From Desulfamplus sp. (GTDB lineage: Bacteria; Desulfobacterota; Desulfobacteria; Desulfobacterales; Desulfobacteraceae), in contig JADFZJ010000014.1 in the NCBI GenBank assembly GCA_015232555.1, forward strand, positions 1 to 64,000: a DNA stretch of 64,000 nt, read 5' to 3'. The notes beneath the pieces were generated by a model. The model had not been told where the DNA came from, did not search any database, and was given only the letters and a program-made list of their open reading frames with translations. Positions within the stretch are counted from its first letter, which is position 1. Every line of letters begins with the position of its first letter. Shown here one piece after another: positions 39,511-51,951 of the stretch. A program made the translations under genes and the position numbers.

Positions 39511-39542
39511 CATCAATGCAGACAAATTGTGTTGCATTGATG
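39511..39542. repeat. Inverted repeat upstream of nifJ
   Basis: CATCAATGCA and TGCATTGATG, 12 bases apart, about 125 bases before the nifJ start. It could be an operator or the end of a transcript; nothing else supports either reading. Confidence 0.4.
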
Positions 39543-39643
39543 CGAATGGCAAAGTTTTGTTAATAATATCCATGCAATGATTCACATCGAATAATTTACA
39601 CAACGAAAAATCAAAGTCAGTTAAGAGATTTTCATATAAAACA

Positions 39644-41113
39644 TTATTTTAAGCCGCCTCCAAGTGCTCTGAAGAGGGAGATACGATCCTTAAAAAGAGC
39701 AGCTTTTTGCTCTAACAGGTTTATCTCCAAATTTTGGACATTCAGCTCCTCTGTTACCACCTGAATGAATGAATCTATCCCTTTTATATAACGATTACGT
39801 GCCTCTTCTAACGCAAGCTTTGCAGTGGCAAGCTCTATTTTTAGAAGCTGAATCCATTTAATACGCTGAGTTTCAGCAGCAATGCTGTTCTCAACCTCCA
39901 TAATTGCAGCAAAGACAGTTTTTTGATATGAAGCCAAACGCTCGTCCATAACTCCAGACGCTAAATCAATTGCAGCACTGTTCTTACCGCCGTCAAAGAG
40001 CGTTGCATTAAGAGTTGAAGCAAGGGTAAATATCCAATTTTTCAGGATATTCTCAAGGCTTGTGTGCTGTAGAAGAAAACTTCCGTTTAAGGTCAAAGAG
40101 GGCAATCTATCAGCTCTTGCCTGAAACAGTGCCCATTTAGATGCAGTAAGGCGAAAAGCTGCACTTTTAATATCTGGTCTGTTAGATAGAAGATTAGCTG
40201 GAATACCAGTTTGCGGTATATGGCTTATCTCTCCAAGGGTTGGCGTGGTAATAAATATCTCTTTACGAGATGATTTACCGCACAGAAGAGCAATAGCATT
40301 TAAAAGATTTGCCTCTCTGATTTCAAGAGGCGGTATTCTTGCACGGCTCTTTGCGACTACTTCCCGCTGCTGCAATACATCTAAGGCTGTTGACATTGAG
40401 TTTACAAATCTAAGTTCCAAAAGCTCAAGCAGCATGGTATTGATTTCAATCTGTTGTTTTACAAGAGCTATCGTTTCTCTGACTGTTATCAACTCCACCC
40501 AGTTGTTAGATATTTCAGCAGCCACAGAGATTGCAGATGTTTCAACATCAAAACGAGCTGCCATTGTTCTGCTCTCATATTCAAGAATACGGGCATTAAT
40601 GTTACCCCAAAGATCAATTTCATAAGATGCTCCGGGTCCTGCGGAAAAGCTGCTGTATGAGGATGATGAACTGCCTCCTGAAGATAAAATGCCTGTATTG
40701 GCTGTTGTTTCAAGAGTTTTTCGTGAAGCAGATGCGTTAAAGTTAATTGATGGAAATAGTGATGAATTTTGGCTGTCGTGTGCAGCTTTTGCCTGTTTAA
40801 GCCTTGCCCAAGCCTCTTTTAATGTGAAATTCTCTCCAAGTGAAGTCTCAATAAGACTATTAAGCTCTGAACTTCCAAAACTTTCCCACCATTCAGGTTT
40901 TGAAGATTGAGATTTTAAAGGCTGATGAGTAACACCTATGTATGATTCAACATTTAAGGAAGAATCTTGACCTAAATTGTAGTAATAATTTGGAATTAAA
41001 ACGGTATTGTGAGGATTTTCAGGCTCAGGGATAATGTTTCTGCAACTGCTTAGAAAAGAAGTTAATATTATAAGTATCAAAATTGATATTGTTTTATTGC
41101 TAAGGAATGTCAA
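39644..41113 (-). CDS. TolC/NodT-like outer-membrane efflux lipoprotein
   Basis: About 490 residues, the outer-membrane channel of a tripartite efflux pump. It has a lipoprotein signal ending FLSSC, then the family blocks WWESFGSSELNSLIETSLGEN, GPGASYEIDLWGNI and NRPDIKSAAFRLTASKWALFQARADRLPSL, and two long coiled-coil hairpins (OEP repeats). I suggest the TTG at 41113 as start because it gives a normal lipoprotein signal. An ATG at 41203 would add 30 residues encoded by a dispersed repeat. No pump or adaptor gene lies next to it in the window. Confidence 0.82.
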   Translation of the reverse strand: MTFLSNKTISILILIILTSFLSSCRNIIPEPENPHNTVLIPNYYYNLGQDSSLNVESYIGVTHQPLKSQSSKPEWWESFGSSELNSLIETSLGENFTLKEAWARLKQAKAAHDSQNSSLFPSINFNASASRKTLETTANTGILSSGGSSSSSYSSFSAGPGASYEIDLWGNINARILEYESRTMAARFDVETSAISVAAEISNNWVELITVRETIALVKQQIEINTMLLELLELRFVNSMSTALDVLQQREVVAKSRARIPPLEIREANLLNAIALLCGKSSRKEIFITTPTLGEISHIPQTGIPANLLSNRPDIKSAAFRLTASKWALFQARADRLPSLTLNGSFLLQHTSLENILKNWIFTLASTLNATLFDGGKNSAAIDLASGVMDERLASYQKTVFAAIMEVENSIAAETQRIKWIQLLKIELATAKLALEEARNRYIKGIDSFIQVVTEELNVQNLEINLLEQKAALFKDRISLFRALGGGLK

Positions 41114-41149
41114 TCCAATCTTAATTGTAGCGAAGCTGCCTATGTTCCA
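41091..41149. repeat. Dispersed element with GCAGC/GCTGC-type hairpin, copy B
   Basis: TAAGGAATGTCAATCCAA, then TTAATTGTAGCGAAGCTGCC and ATGTTCC, matches 50638-50694 closely. It covers the extreme 5' end of the efflux gene, which is why a start inside or before it is doubtful. Confidence 0.7.
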
Positions 41150-41248
41150 GAAGTATTTGATAATAAATGGGATGTAAGTAACCGTTAGCAGGGGTTCAAA
41201 CATTATGAACCCCCCATATAATCTCTCATTCGGTATAGCCTAAAAATA

Positions 41249-41710
41249 TTAATTCTCGTTTGCTGCAAGGAAATCATCATACATTGTTTCTAATCCAAGT
41301 TTATGCTTTGCCTCTTCCTGAGCAAGAATATTCAAAACCTTAATAACTTCAGCATTGTCTGTCTTACCTGCAAGGTCTTTGTAGAGTTTTACAGCCTGCT
41401 CTTCACGCTTCATGGCTATTCTTAAGATATCTTGCATAAACATACCCTCTTTGTACTCAGTATCAACAAGGTAGTCACTGATTTTAAGATCGGGTATAGA
41501 TTTAAGTTCATATTCACTAACCTTGCTCTTATCTTTACCTAAGCCCAAAAGCAAATCCGCATGTTTTTGCTCCTCTTTTGCAAAGCTAATAAAAGTCTCC
41601 TTTACAGATTTAAAATTATCTTTGCCGCTCAGATATGTATAAAACTTAACGGCTTCGTTCTCTTTTTCAATTGCATAGGCAAGAATATCATCAACAGATT
41701 TGAAATTCAT
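41249..41710 (-). CDS. Rubrerythrin-like ferritin-fold diiron protein
   Basis: A 153-residue four-helix protein. ExxH-type ligand motifs are visible: EKENEAVKFYTYL, AKEEQKHADLLL, KREEQAVKLYKDL and AQEEAKHKLGLE. There is no C-terminal rubredoxin domain. Such proteins act in peroxide or oxygen protection in anaerobes. I start at 41710, where AAGGAGACAACT precedes the ATG; an upstream ATG at 41770 has no such site. Confidence 0.9.
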   Translation of the reverse strand: MNFKSVDDILAYAIEKENEAVKFYTYLSGKDNFKSVKETFISFAKEEQKHADLLLGLGKDKSKVSEYELKSIPDLKISDYLVDTEYKEGMFMQDILRIAMKREEQAVKLYKDLAGKTDNAEVIKVLNILAQEEAKHKLGLETMYDDFLAANEN

Positions 41711-41865
41711 AGTTGTCTCCTTAAGATTAATTGGTTTATTGCATTTTGTTCTATTGTGTTTGATTAACATCCATTTTGCAAGTGTATGATACTATAGTCT
41801 TAAACTGTCTCGGTTGCAAGTGCCAAACTTTATTTTGACGGTAATATTCAAAAGTTGAATACCCA

Positions 41866-43293
41866 TTAAAAATCAATATTGCCAGGAGTTCTTGGAAATG
41901 GAATAACATCTCTGATGTTGGTAATTCCTGTTATGAGCATCAAAAGCCTTTCAAATCCCATACCAAAACCTGCATGTGGAACAGAGCCAAATCTCCTTGA
42001 ATCTAAATACCACCAGTATGACTCTTTTGAAAGTCCCATCTCTTCCATACGCTGTTCAAGCATCTGAAGCCGTTCTTCTCGCTGGCTTCCCCCTATAAGT
42101 TCGCCGATTCTTGGTACTAAAAGATCAACAGCGGCAACAGTTCGACCGTCATCGTTGAGCCTCATGTAGAATGGCTTAATAGTTTTGGGGTAATTCATAA
42201 GAAACACGGGTTTCTTAAAATACTCTTCTGCAAGAAAACGCTCGTGCTCAGACTGTAGATCATTTCCATTGACCACTTTATATTCAAATTTTTTTCCCGA
42301 CTTTAACAGCAGATCAACAGCATCATAATAGCTGACTCTTTCGTAGGTTTCATTGATGATTTTATCCAGAAGGTCTTTAAGCTCTTTGTCAACAAAATCT
42401 GTAAAAAGAGCTATATCTTCACTGCAATGTGTTACTGCATGAAGTGTCAGATATTTTACAAGCTCCTCAGCATGATCCATGTTTCCTGCAAGATCGCAAA
42501 ATGCCATTTCAGGCTCAACCATCCAGAACTCTGCAACATGGCGGCTTGTGTTAGAGTTTTCTGCCCTAAATGTAGGTCCAAATGTGTAAACATCTCCAAG
42601 AGCCAAGGCAAACATCTCAGCAGACAACTGACCAGATACTGTAAGATTTGCCTCTTGTCCAAAAAAATCCTGTTTAATATCCATTTTTGCTGCGTTTGAA
42701 TCTGGTAATAGCTCTGATTTTGAAACTTTTAAACGGTCAAATGCAACTATTTCTAAAGGATTAAGAGTTGTCACCCTAAACATCTCTCCAGCCCCTTCAC
42801 AGTCTGAACCTGTGATAATAGGAGTATGGAGATATCTAAAACCCTTTTCATGGTAAAATTTATGAATCGCAAAAGCCATCTCTGACCTTATACGGAAAGC
42901 TGCCCCATACTTATTGGTTCTTGGACGAAGGTGAGCAATTGTCCGTAAAAATTCATCAGAGTGCCTTTTTTTTTGAAGCGGATAATCTTCAGGAGCAACG
43001 CTTATTACATCAACTCTATCAGCGTGAATCTCCCATCGCTGACCTTTTCCTGGAGACTCTATAAGTTTTCCCTCCACGCTAACAGCAGAACCAGTTGTAA
43101 CAGAAGCTATCTCCGCATAATTTTCGAGACGGCTGTCTGCAATAATCTGGATATTTTTCAGGCAGGATCCATCATTCAGTTCCATGAATGAGAACTCTTT
43201 AGAGTCACGCTTTGTTCTGACCCACCCTTTGACAATAATTTTGTTTATAGCTGCATCTGATTCGAGAAGTCTGTTTATCTTGATTCTTTTCAT
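41866..43293 (-). CDS. asnS: Asparaginyl-tRNA synthetase
   Basis: A 475-residue class II synthetase that charges tRNA-Asn. The N-terminal OB fold has KGWVRTKRDSKEFSFMELND. Class II motif 2 is FRAENSNTSRHVAEFWMVEPE-like (split here as RAENSNTSRH and AEFWMVEPE) and motif 3 is GFGMGFERLLM. The residues match AsnRS rather than AspRS (no long GAD domain). It is followed upstream, in the same direction, by kdnB with 24 bases between. Confidence 0.94.
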   Translation of the reverse strand: MKRIKINRLLESDAAINKIIVKGWVRTKRDSKEFSFMELNDGSCLKNIQIIADSRLENYAEIASVTTGSAVSVEGKLIESPGKGQRWEIHADRVDVISVAPEDYPLQKKRHSDEFLRTIAHLRPRTNKYGAAFRIRSEMAFAIHKFYHEKGFRYLHTPIITGSDCEGAGEMFRVTTLNPLEIVAFDRLKVSKSELLPDSNAAKMDIKQDFFGQEANLTVSGQLSAEMFALALGDVYTFGPTFRAENSNTSRHVAEFWMVEPEMAFCDLAGNMDHAEELVKYLTLHAVTHCSEDIALFTDFVDKELKDLLDKIINETYERVSYYDAVDLLLKSGKKFEYKVVNGNDLQSEHERFLAEEYFKKPVFLMNYPKTIKPFYMRLNDDGRTVAAVDLLVPRIGELIGGSQREERLQMLEQRMEEMGLSKESYWWYLDSRRFGSVPHAGFGMGFERLLMLITGITNIRDVIPFPRTPGNIDF

Positions 43294-43317
43294 AGGTACC
43301 TTTTTGAACTGTTTTTA

Positions 43318-45686
<2,369 letters not shown>

Positions 45687-45800
45687 TCATAAGTGCTAAT
45701 TATATTGTATCTTTTTTTATAGACTGATTTAATTTACATTAAATTGTGTAGAGTCTATATAACATAAAGTGCACCATATTCAAGTTTTTTGTCCTTTTAG

Positions 45801-45829
45801 TTGACTTTACACTATCTGTTTTGTATAGG
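45801..45829 (+). promoter_or_regulatory. Sigma70-type promoter placing transcription start near the start codon
   Basis: TTGACT (45801-45806), 17-base spacer, TATAGG (45824-45829). Transcription should start about seven bases later, at or next to the ATG at 45837, so the mRNA may be nearly leaderless. Confidence 0.5.
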
Positions 45830-45836
45830 CTGGCAC

Positions 45837-46679
45837 ATGAAATATCTTATAGTAGCAAATGGCATTATAACCGTTGATCACCACCTTTTAAAATTGACCA
45901 GAGAGGCTGACGTTGTGGTGTGTGCTGATGGGGGTACAAGACATCTGCAAAGGATCAATGTCGTTCCTGACGTTGTGATAGGAGATATGGATTCAATAGG
46001 AGAGAATATAGAGCATCAATTCAATAACCATATCAATCATTTAAGTCAAAAAAGTGCCCATTCAATAAAGAAGAAAAAATTCAACCACAACATAAACAGT
46101 TTAAATGTAAAAAATACTCAATCAATAAATAATAAGACCACTTTTATAAAATATCCTGAACGAAAAGATTTTAGCGACACTGAGTTAGCAGTTATGTGGG
46201 CAATTGATCAAGGTGCTTCATATATCACTTTGACTGGAGTTACTGGTACCCGCATGGATCACACATTGAGCAATATTTTTCTATTAAGAAGCATTGAACA
46301 AAAAGGTGTCAAGTGCAGAATCATTGATGACCACAATGAGATATTTTTACTCTCGCATGACTCTCCGATAGGTGAATTCATATATGACGCTGACAGAACT
46401 CAATTGTCTGAACAATCTAAAGATGCATCTCATGTTGATGAACAATATGCTGAATCAACTCGATCCATATATGTTAATGGGAAACCAGGTGAGCTATTGT
46501 CAATTATTTCAGTTACAGAAGAGATTCGAGGAATAACTCTAAAAGGGCTTGAATATCCTTTAGATGATGCCACCCTAACATTTGGGTCGTCTAAAGGAAT
46601 AAGCAATGTATTTAATACGGAGACCGCCCATATCTCTTTGAAATATGGCATTTTATTGATTACAAAATCTTTTGATTAA
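45837..46679 (+). CDS. Thiamine pyrophosphokinase
   Basis: A 280-residue enzyme that converts thiamine to thiamine pyrophosphate with ATP. Motifs: VVVCADGGTRHL, VVIGDMDSIGE, FSDTELAVMWAI and GVTGTRMDHTLSN. The family is about 210-220 residues. The extra length is mostly an Asn/Lys/His/Ser-rich insert at about 46023-46130 and a second one at about 46400-46460. The start is the ATG at 45837 (MKYLIVANG), the family N-terminus. No TPP riboswitch is visible upstream. Confidence 0.9.
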   Translation: MKYLIVANGIITVDHHLLKLTREADVVVCADGGTRHLQRINVVPDVVIGDMDSIGENIEHQFNNHINHLSQKSAHSIKKKKFNHNINSLNVKNTQSINNKTTFIKYPERKDFSDTELAVMWAIDQGASYITLTGVTGTRMDHTLSNIFLLRSIEQKGVKCRIIDDHNEIFLLSHDSPIGEFIYDADRTQLSEQSKDASHVDEQYAESTRSIYVNGKPGELLSIISVTEEIRGITLKGLEYPLDDATLTFGSSKGISNVFNTETAHISLKYGILLITKSFD

Positions 46680-46743
46680 TGCTCTTGCTATTTTTATATT
46701 ACCCTTAATCTTTTTTGATGACAAAGTGAGTTTTTCAAGAACT

Positions 46744-47508
46744 CTAATGAGCTGCAATTTGATTAATACTTGATGCCATGTAACCCGCACCAAATCCATT
46801 GTCAATATTAACTACAGCAACATTTGAGCTGCACGAGTTAAGCATTCCTAAAAGAGCCGCAATCCCGCCAAATCCTGCACCATAGCCAACGCTTGTAGGA
46901 ACAGCAATTACAGGGGCTTTTACCATACCAGCTACAACGCTTGGAAGAGCACCCTCCATACCGGCTACAACAACAATTACAGATGCTCGCTCAATTTTTG
47001 CTCTATGTGCAAACAATCTGTGGATTCCAGCAACTCCAACATCAAAGATAGTAGTGACATGGTTTCCCATTGATTTTGCTGTAAGATACGCCTCTTTTGC
47101 AACTGGAATGTCAGATGTTCCGGCAGAGATAACAAGGATATTGCCGTCTGATTTTATTCCAGGCTCTTTACGGCTTAAAATCAACATATTGGCATCTGAA
47201 TGAAATTGTGCATCAGGAAAGGCTTTTATAACATCAAGAGCCTTTTCGCTGCCGATACGGGTAACTAATATCACTTCATCACTTGCTTTTGACATAGCAC
47301 TCATAATTCCGACTATCTGCTGAGATGTTTTACCTTGACCAAATATCACCTCTGGAAAGCCTTTTCTGATAGCTCTATGATGATCAACATTTGCATAACC
47401 GTCAACATCTTCAAATGCTATGTTTTTTAAATGAGTCTGTGCTTTTTCTACAGATAAGGAACCTTTAGCAACACTTTCAAGCAGAAGTCTAAGCTCTTTT
47501 TCGTTCAT
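46744..47508 (-). CDS. larB: Nickel-pincer cofactor biosynthesis protein LarB
   Basis: A 254-residue protein. The N-terminus has DHHRAIRKGFPEVIFGQGKT and the C-terminal PurE-like domain has VISAGTSDIPVAKEA, VVVAGMEGALPSVVAGMV and PTSVGYGAGFGG. LarB carboxylates and hydrolyses nicotinic acid adenine dinucleotide, the first step to the nickel-pincer nucleotide of lactate racemase-type enzymes. larC and larE are not in the window. It converges with the thiamine pyrophosphokinase gene. Confidence 0.92.
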   Translation of the reverse strand: MNEKELRLLLESVAKGSLSVEKAQTHLKNIAFEDVDGYANVDHHRAIRKGFPEVIFGQGKTSQQIVGIMSAMSKASDEVILVTRIGSEKALDVIKAFPDAQFHSDANMLILSRKEPGIKSDGNILVISAGTSDIPVAKEAYLTAKSMGNHVTTIFDVGVAGIHRLFAHRAKIERASVIVVVAGMEGALPSVVAGMVKAPVIAVPTSVGYGAGFGGIAALLGMLNSCSSNVAVVNIDNGFGAGYMASSINQIAAH

Positions 47509-47548
47509 AAATTAGCCATTGTATTATCTATATATAAGGATTGTTTTT

Positions 47549-47578
47549 GGTAGAGACGCACGGCTGTGCGTCTCTACC
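47549..47578. repeat. Dispersed 30-bp palindrome, copy 2
   Basis: GGTAGAGACGCACGGCTGTG and its partner arm CGTCTCTACC; one mismatch from the perfect copy at 3225. Downstream, CTCTGTGCACCTCTATC and CTCTGTGAGTCTTTAC look like decayed half copies. Confidence 0.85.
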
Positions 47579-47681
47579 TATTATATCTCTGTGCACCTCT
47601 ATCTATTATCTCTGTGAGTCTTTACTCTATTTGAAATAAAAACCCTGCTGTGAGGATTTATGGGGTAGGGTTAAAGTATAA

Positions 47682-49127
47682 TCAATATCTATAATAATCA
47701 GGCTTGAATGGTCCGTTTACTGGAACACCAATATAATCAGCCTGCTGTTGAGTAAGTTTTGTAAGTTTTACACCAAGCATATCCAAATGCAGCCTTGCAA
47801 CCTCTTCATCAAGCTCTTTAGGAAGCGTGTAAACTTTTTTCTCAAGTTGTTCAGTTGCAAGTTTAATCTGGGCAAGTGTCTGATTTGTAAAACTTGAACT
47901 CATAACAAAACTTGGATGTCCGGTTGCACAACCTAAATTGACAAGTCTGCCTTCAGCAAGAACAATAATAGATTTACCAGATTCAAGTGTCCATTTGTCA
48001 ACTTGAGGCTTGATATTTATTTTTTTGTGGGCAGGATTGTTTTCAAAGAAACGCATCTCAATCTCATTATCAAAGTGACCGATATTGCAGATTATTGTCT
48101 CATCTTTCATCTGCTTGATATGTTCGCCTCTAATAACTTGATAGTTGCCTGTTGCAGTTACAAAAATATCTCCAATAGATGCTGCATCCTCCATAGTCAT
48201 TACCTGATACCCTTCCATTGCTGCCTGAAGAGCACAAATAGGGTCAATCTCTGTGATGATAACCCTTGCACCATAACCTTTCATTGAAGATGCACAACCT
48301 TTTCCTACATCTCCATATCCAGCAACAACAACAACTTTGCCTGCAAGCATAATATCAGTTGCCCGCTTGATTCCATCAGCTAAAGATTCACGGCAGCCGT
48401 AAAGATTGTCAAATTTTGATTTTGTTACAGAGTCATTTACATTAATTGCTGGAAATAGAAGCTCGCCTTTTGAAGCTAAATGGTAGAGGCGGTGGACTCC
48501 AGTAGTTGTCTCTTCTGATACACCTCTTATCTTTTCCGCAATCCGCGTCCACTTTTTGGGGTCTGCTGAATATGAGTATTTAAGACGTTCCATCAGGAAT
48601 TTCTCGTCTGCACTGTGGGTCTCAATTTCAAGCAAAGACGGGTCATTTTCAACTCTAAAACCTTGATGCACAAAGAGAGTTGCATCTCCTCCATCATCAA
48701 CAATAAGGTCTGGTCCTGAACCATCAGGCCATGTTAGAGCCTGTTCTGTACACCACCAGAACTCCTCTAAAGTTTCGCCTTTCCATGCAAAGATTGATGC
48801 ACTGCCTTTGTCTGCAATGGCTGCTGCTGCATGATCTTGTGTTGAGAAGATGTTGCAGGTCGCCCATCTTAAATTTGCCCCAAGCTCATAAAGGGTGTCT
48901 ATCAGCATGGCAGTCTGAATAGTCATGTGAAGGCTGCCCATAATCTTTAACCCTTTAAGAGGTTTGGACGTACCATATTTTTTACGAAGAGCCATAAGGC
49001 CTGGCATCTCTTTTTCTGACAACTGCATATCTTTATGACCATCTGAGGCAAGTAAGATATCTTTAACCTTGTTTTTAAGTGTAAGGTCAAGTGGCATAAA
49101 AGATGAGTTCATATTTGTTTGATACAT
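47682..49127 (-). CDS. ahcY: Adenosylhomocysteinase
   Basis: A 481-residue NAD-dependent enzyme that splits S-adenosylhomocysteine into adenosine and homocysteine. Motifs: [16 protein letters not shown], the NAD loop [20 protein letters not shown], and the C-terminal FKPDYYRY that completes the active site. It lies 27 bases downstream of metK and is probably cotranscribed. The two enzymes run the methyl cycle together with the nearby kinase. Confidence 0.96.
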   Translation of the reverse strand: MYQTNMNSSFMPLDLTLKNKVKDILLASDGHKDMQLSEKEMPGLMALRKKYGTSKPLKGLKIMGSLHMTIQTAMLIDTLYELGANLRWATCNIFSTQDHAAAAIADKGSASIFAWKGETLEEFWWCTEQALTWPDGSGPDLIVDDGGDATLFVHQGFRVENDPSLLEIETHSADEKFLMERLKYSYSADPKKWTRIAEKIRGVSEETTTGVHRLYHLASKGELLFPAINVNDSVTKSKFDNLYGCRESLADGIKRATDIMLAGKVVVVAGYGDVGKGCASSMKGYGARVIITEIDPICALQAAMEGYQVMTMEDAASIGDIFVTATGNYQVIRGEHIKQMKDETIICNIGHFDNEIEMRFFENNPAHKKINIKPQVDKWTLESGKSIIVLAEGRLVNLGCATGHPSFVMSSSFTNQTLAQIKLATEQLEKKVYTLPKELDEEVARLHLDMLGVKLTKLTQQQADYIGVPVNGPFKPDYYRY

Positions 49128-49154
49128 TATAAAAATCCTTTATCTTAAAAAATT

Positions 49155-50339
49155 CTAAAGTCCTGCTTTTACTCTTATCTCTTCTGCCTTGTCTGTATGC
49201 TCCCATGTAAAGTCAGGGTCTTTGCGTCCAAAGTGACCATAGGCTGATGTTTTTCTGTATATTGGACGTAAAAGATTCAGAGTCTTGATAATGCCTGCTG
49301 GTTTGAGGTTAAAAACTTCTCTTATAATCTGAATGGCTTTTTCTTCTGAAATTTTTCCTGTTCCCATAAAATCAACAAGCAGAGATACAGGTTCTGCAAC
49401 ACCTATAGCATAGGCAACCTGAATTTCACATTTGTGTGCAACACCTGATGCAACCATGTTTTTTGCAATGTACCTGCCCATGTATGACGCACTTCTATCA
49501 ACCTTGGAGGGGTCTTTACCAGAAAAACAGCCGCCGCCGTGGCTTCCCTGTCCGCCGTAAGTATCAACAATGATCTTTCTGCCTGTCAATCCACAGTCTC
49601 CCATTGGACCGCCAATAACAAATTTACCAGTTGGATTGATGAAAAATTTTGTATCTCCATCTATCATCTCTGCAGGAATAACCTTTTTAATAACCTCTTT
49701 GATAATAGCTTCACTTAACTCATAATGGCTTATATCTGGTTTGTGCTGGGCAGATACTACCACTGTATCAACGCGTAAAGGCTTGCCATCTAAATATTCG
49801 ATGGTTACCTGAGATTTTCCGTCAGGACGTAAGAAATCAAGAGCACCGTTTTTTCTAACCTGTGCAAGCCGTTTGGTCAATTTATGGGCATAGCTTATTG
49901 GCATCGGCATAAGCTCTGGAGTCTCATCTGTAGCAAAGCCAAACATCAGCCCCTGATCGCCTGCACCCTGCTCTTTAAAAAGCCCTTCACCCTCATCAAC
50001 GCCTTGAGCAATGTCAGGCGACTGATGACCAATACTGGTGACTACCGAGCATGTTCTCCAGTCAAATCCCATGTCAGAGGAGTGGTATCCGATATCTCTG
50101 ATAGTCTCTCTTACAATTGCTGGAATATCCACATAACAGCTTGTAGTTATCTCTCCCGCAATCATTGCAAGACCAGTAGTTACAAGAGTTTCACATGCAA
50201 CCCTACACTTTGTGTCCTCAGCCATTATTGCATCAAGTATGCTGTCTGATATGGCATCTGCAACTTTGTCAGGATGCCCCTCTGTTACAGATTCAGAGGT
50301 AAAAAATGACCGTTTCCCATTAGTATTGCTATTAGTCAT
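49155..50339 (-). CDS. metK: S-adenosylmethionine synthase
   Basis: A 394-residue enzyme making S-adenosylmethionine from Met and ATP. It starts [20 protein letters not shown] and has [16 protein letters not shown] and the loop [18 protein letters not shown]. All family motifs are intact. No SAM riboswitch pattern is visible in the 300 bases upstream. Confidence 0.96.
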   Translation of the reverse strand: MTNSNTNGKRSFFTSESVTEGHPDKVADAISDSILDAIMAEDTKCRVACETLVTTGLAMIAGEITTSCYVDIPAIVRETIRDIGYHSSDMGFDWRTCSVVTSIGHQSPDIAQGVDEGEGLFKEQGAGDQGLMFGFATDETPELMPMPISYAHKLTKRLAQVRKNGALDFLRPDGKSQVTIEYLDGKPLRVDTVVVSAQHKPDISHYELSEAIIKEVIKKVIPAEMIDGDTKFFINPTGKFVIGGPMGDCGLTGRKIIVDTYGGQGSHGGGCFSGKDPSKVDRSASYMGRYIAKNMVASGVAHKCEIQVAYAIGVAEPVSLLVDFMGTGKISEEKAIQIIREVFNLKPAGIIKTLNLLRPIYRKTSAYGHFGRKDPDFTWEHTDKAEEIRVKAGL

Positions 50340-50637
50340 TATATTGTATTCTCCTTTAAATTAGTGGTATTTATGAGCCGTTTTATACTTAGTTGATGTA
50401 TAACAATTTGTTATTTATTAATATATTTGATACATTAATTGATTAGAGCGAGGTTTAATAGTATTTAAAAGAAAAGAATTTATGCCATGACCATACCTTT
50501 GTCAACTATCAGTATATATTTATCACCACATCATAAAAACTTAAGATAGATCATGAAAATCCTTAATTTAATTTTGGAATCATTGTTAGGAGTGTGTTAG
50601 TATGTTGATTATATTTTGCAAAACAACACGATTATTA
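50340..50637. other. Divergent intergenic region metK / PfkB-family kinase
   Basis: About 300 AT-rich bases. Both flanking genes read outward, so promoters for both should lie here. I see no riboswitch, tRNA or open frame worth reporting. Confidence 0.5.
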
Positions 50638-50694
50638 TTTTATTACTTAGGAATTTCAATCCAACAATAATTGCAGCGAAGCTGCCGATGTTCC
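50638..50694. repeat. Dispersed element with GCAGC-GAA-GCTGC hairpin, copy A
   Basis: TTAGGAATTTCAATCCAA, then CAATAATTGCAGCGAAGCTGCC and ATGTTCC. It ends 11 bases before the kinase start codon. Copies B (41091-41149) and C (21434-21486) share the core. Confidence 0.7.
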
Positions 50695-50705
50695 GTAGGT
50701 GTAAT

Positions 50706-51767
50706 ATGTCTAAAAATATACTTAAACACAGGCTTCAAGATTCAAGAATAACTGGCGTGGGTTCGGCTCTTATTGATTTTTTAATACATGAAACTGATGA
50801 TTTTTTAGTCAAGCTTGGCAAGCAGAAAGGTGGCATGACTCTTGTTAGTGACTCCGATATTGAGGCGATTCTAAAAAAAATTGCTGAACAAAATAGAGAT
50901 AATAAACCAGTTGTTGTTCCGGGAGGAGCAACCTGTAACACAATTATTGGTGTAGGAAAACTTGGAGGAGAAGCCTGTTTTATTGGGAAAAGGGGTAATG
51001 ATTATTATGGAGATTTTTATGAGGATAATCTAAAAAAATCGAATGTTTATCCGCTGTTTCACACATCTGCTACCCCCACAGGCAAGGTGCTCTCTATAAT
51101 TACTCCTGATGCTCAGCGTTCAATGTTCACCTGTCTTGGTGCATCAACAGAGCTTGAACCTGAGAGCATTACCCCTGAAATGTTCAACAATACTGGTATT
51201 GCACTTATGGAAGGTTATCTTCTTTTTAATCCTGATTTGATGATGGCGTGCCTTAAAAGTGCCAAGGGAGCAGACAGTATGATAGCCCTTGATTTAGCAA
51301 GATTTGAGGTTGTGGAGGCATCAAGGGATATATTGAATGATATTGTAAATGAATATGTGGATATTTTGATTGCAAATGAAGATGAGGCAAGAGCATATAC
51401 AGGCTTTTCAGACGAACTGACAGCACTTGAGGCTTTGGGAGAAAATGTCATCATCGCAGTTCTAAAGGTAGGGGAGAGGGGCAGTTATATATCTTATAAA
51501 AACTCTGCTGCTAATTCTGTTACTGATATTAATCTTGATAAAGGAACATCTAAGGTCATAAGAGTTTATGCCAAGAGTAGAGAGGCTGTAAAAGATACCA
51601 CTGGTGCGGGTGATTTATGGGCAGCAGGCTTTTTGTATGGAATTGCAAATGGATACTCTATAGAAAAAAGCGGGGAAATTGCATCTGCATGTGGATATGA
51701 GGTGTGTCAGGTTGTAGGGGCACAAATACCCGAACATGGATGGCAGCGTATCCGCAGCTTACTGTAA
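50706..51767 (+). CDS. PfkB-family carbohydrate/nucleoside kinase, probably adenosine kinase
   Basis: A 353-residue kinase. It has the N-terminal PfkB block PGGATCNTIIGVGKLGGEACF and the C-terminal active-site block DTTGAGDLWAAGFLYG with the catalytic Asp. The neighbours metK and ahcY suggest it removes the adenosine made by AhcY, and similar sequences are often named adenosine kinase, but a sugar substrate cannot be excluded. The start is the ATG at 50706, four bases after AGGTG; an earlier ATG at 50616 would read through the repeat. Confidence 0.82.
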   Translation: MSKNILKHRLQDSRITGVGSALIDFLIHETDDFLVKLGKQKGGMTLVSDSDIEAILKKIAEQNRDNKPVVVPGGATCNTIIGVGKLGGEACFIGKRGNDYYGDFYEDNLKKSNVYPLFHTSATPTGKVLSIITPDAQRSMFTCLGASTELEPESITPEMFNNTGIALMEGYLLFNPDLMMACLKSAKGADSMIALDLARFEVVEASRDILNDIVNEYVDILIANEDEARAYTGFSDELTALEALGENVIIAVLKVGERGSYISYKNSAANSVTDINLDKGTSKVIRVYAKSREAVKDTTGAGDLWAAGFLYGIANGYSIEKSGEIASACGYEVCQVVGAQIPEHGWQRIRSLL

Positions 51768-51951
51768 TAAAATGTATCTTTGGGGTGTGGTTTTTGATTG
51801 ATGATTGATGAACATTCGTCTCTTATTGACATGAGCCTGTTTAGCTATTATTTTGGTTTATTTTTTGCATTACAAATTCTATTTATGAGTTTGTAATAAT
51901 ATGTATGTTATTTTTATTTTATTTTTTCTTTCAATGCAAAGGAATTGAATT

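Noticed and set aside
39644-41203. Start of the efflux lipoprotein at the ATG at 41203
   Set aside because: The added 30 residues are encoded by a dispersed repeat and would precede an otherwise normal lipoprotein signal; the TTG at 41113 fits better.
50340-50637. A SAM or SAH riboswitch before metK
   Set aside because: None of the usual conserved cores or a matching terminator/anti-terminator pair is visible in the leader.
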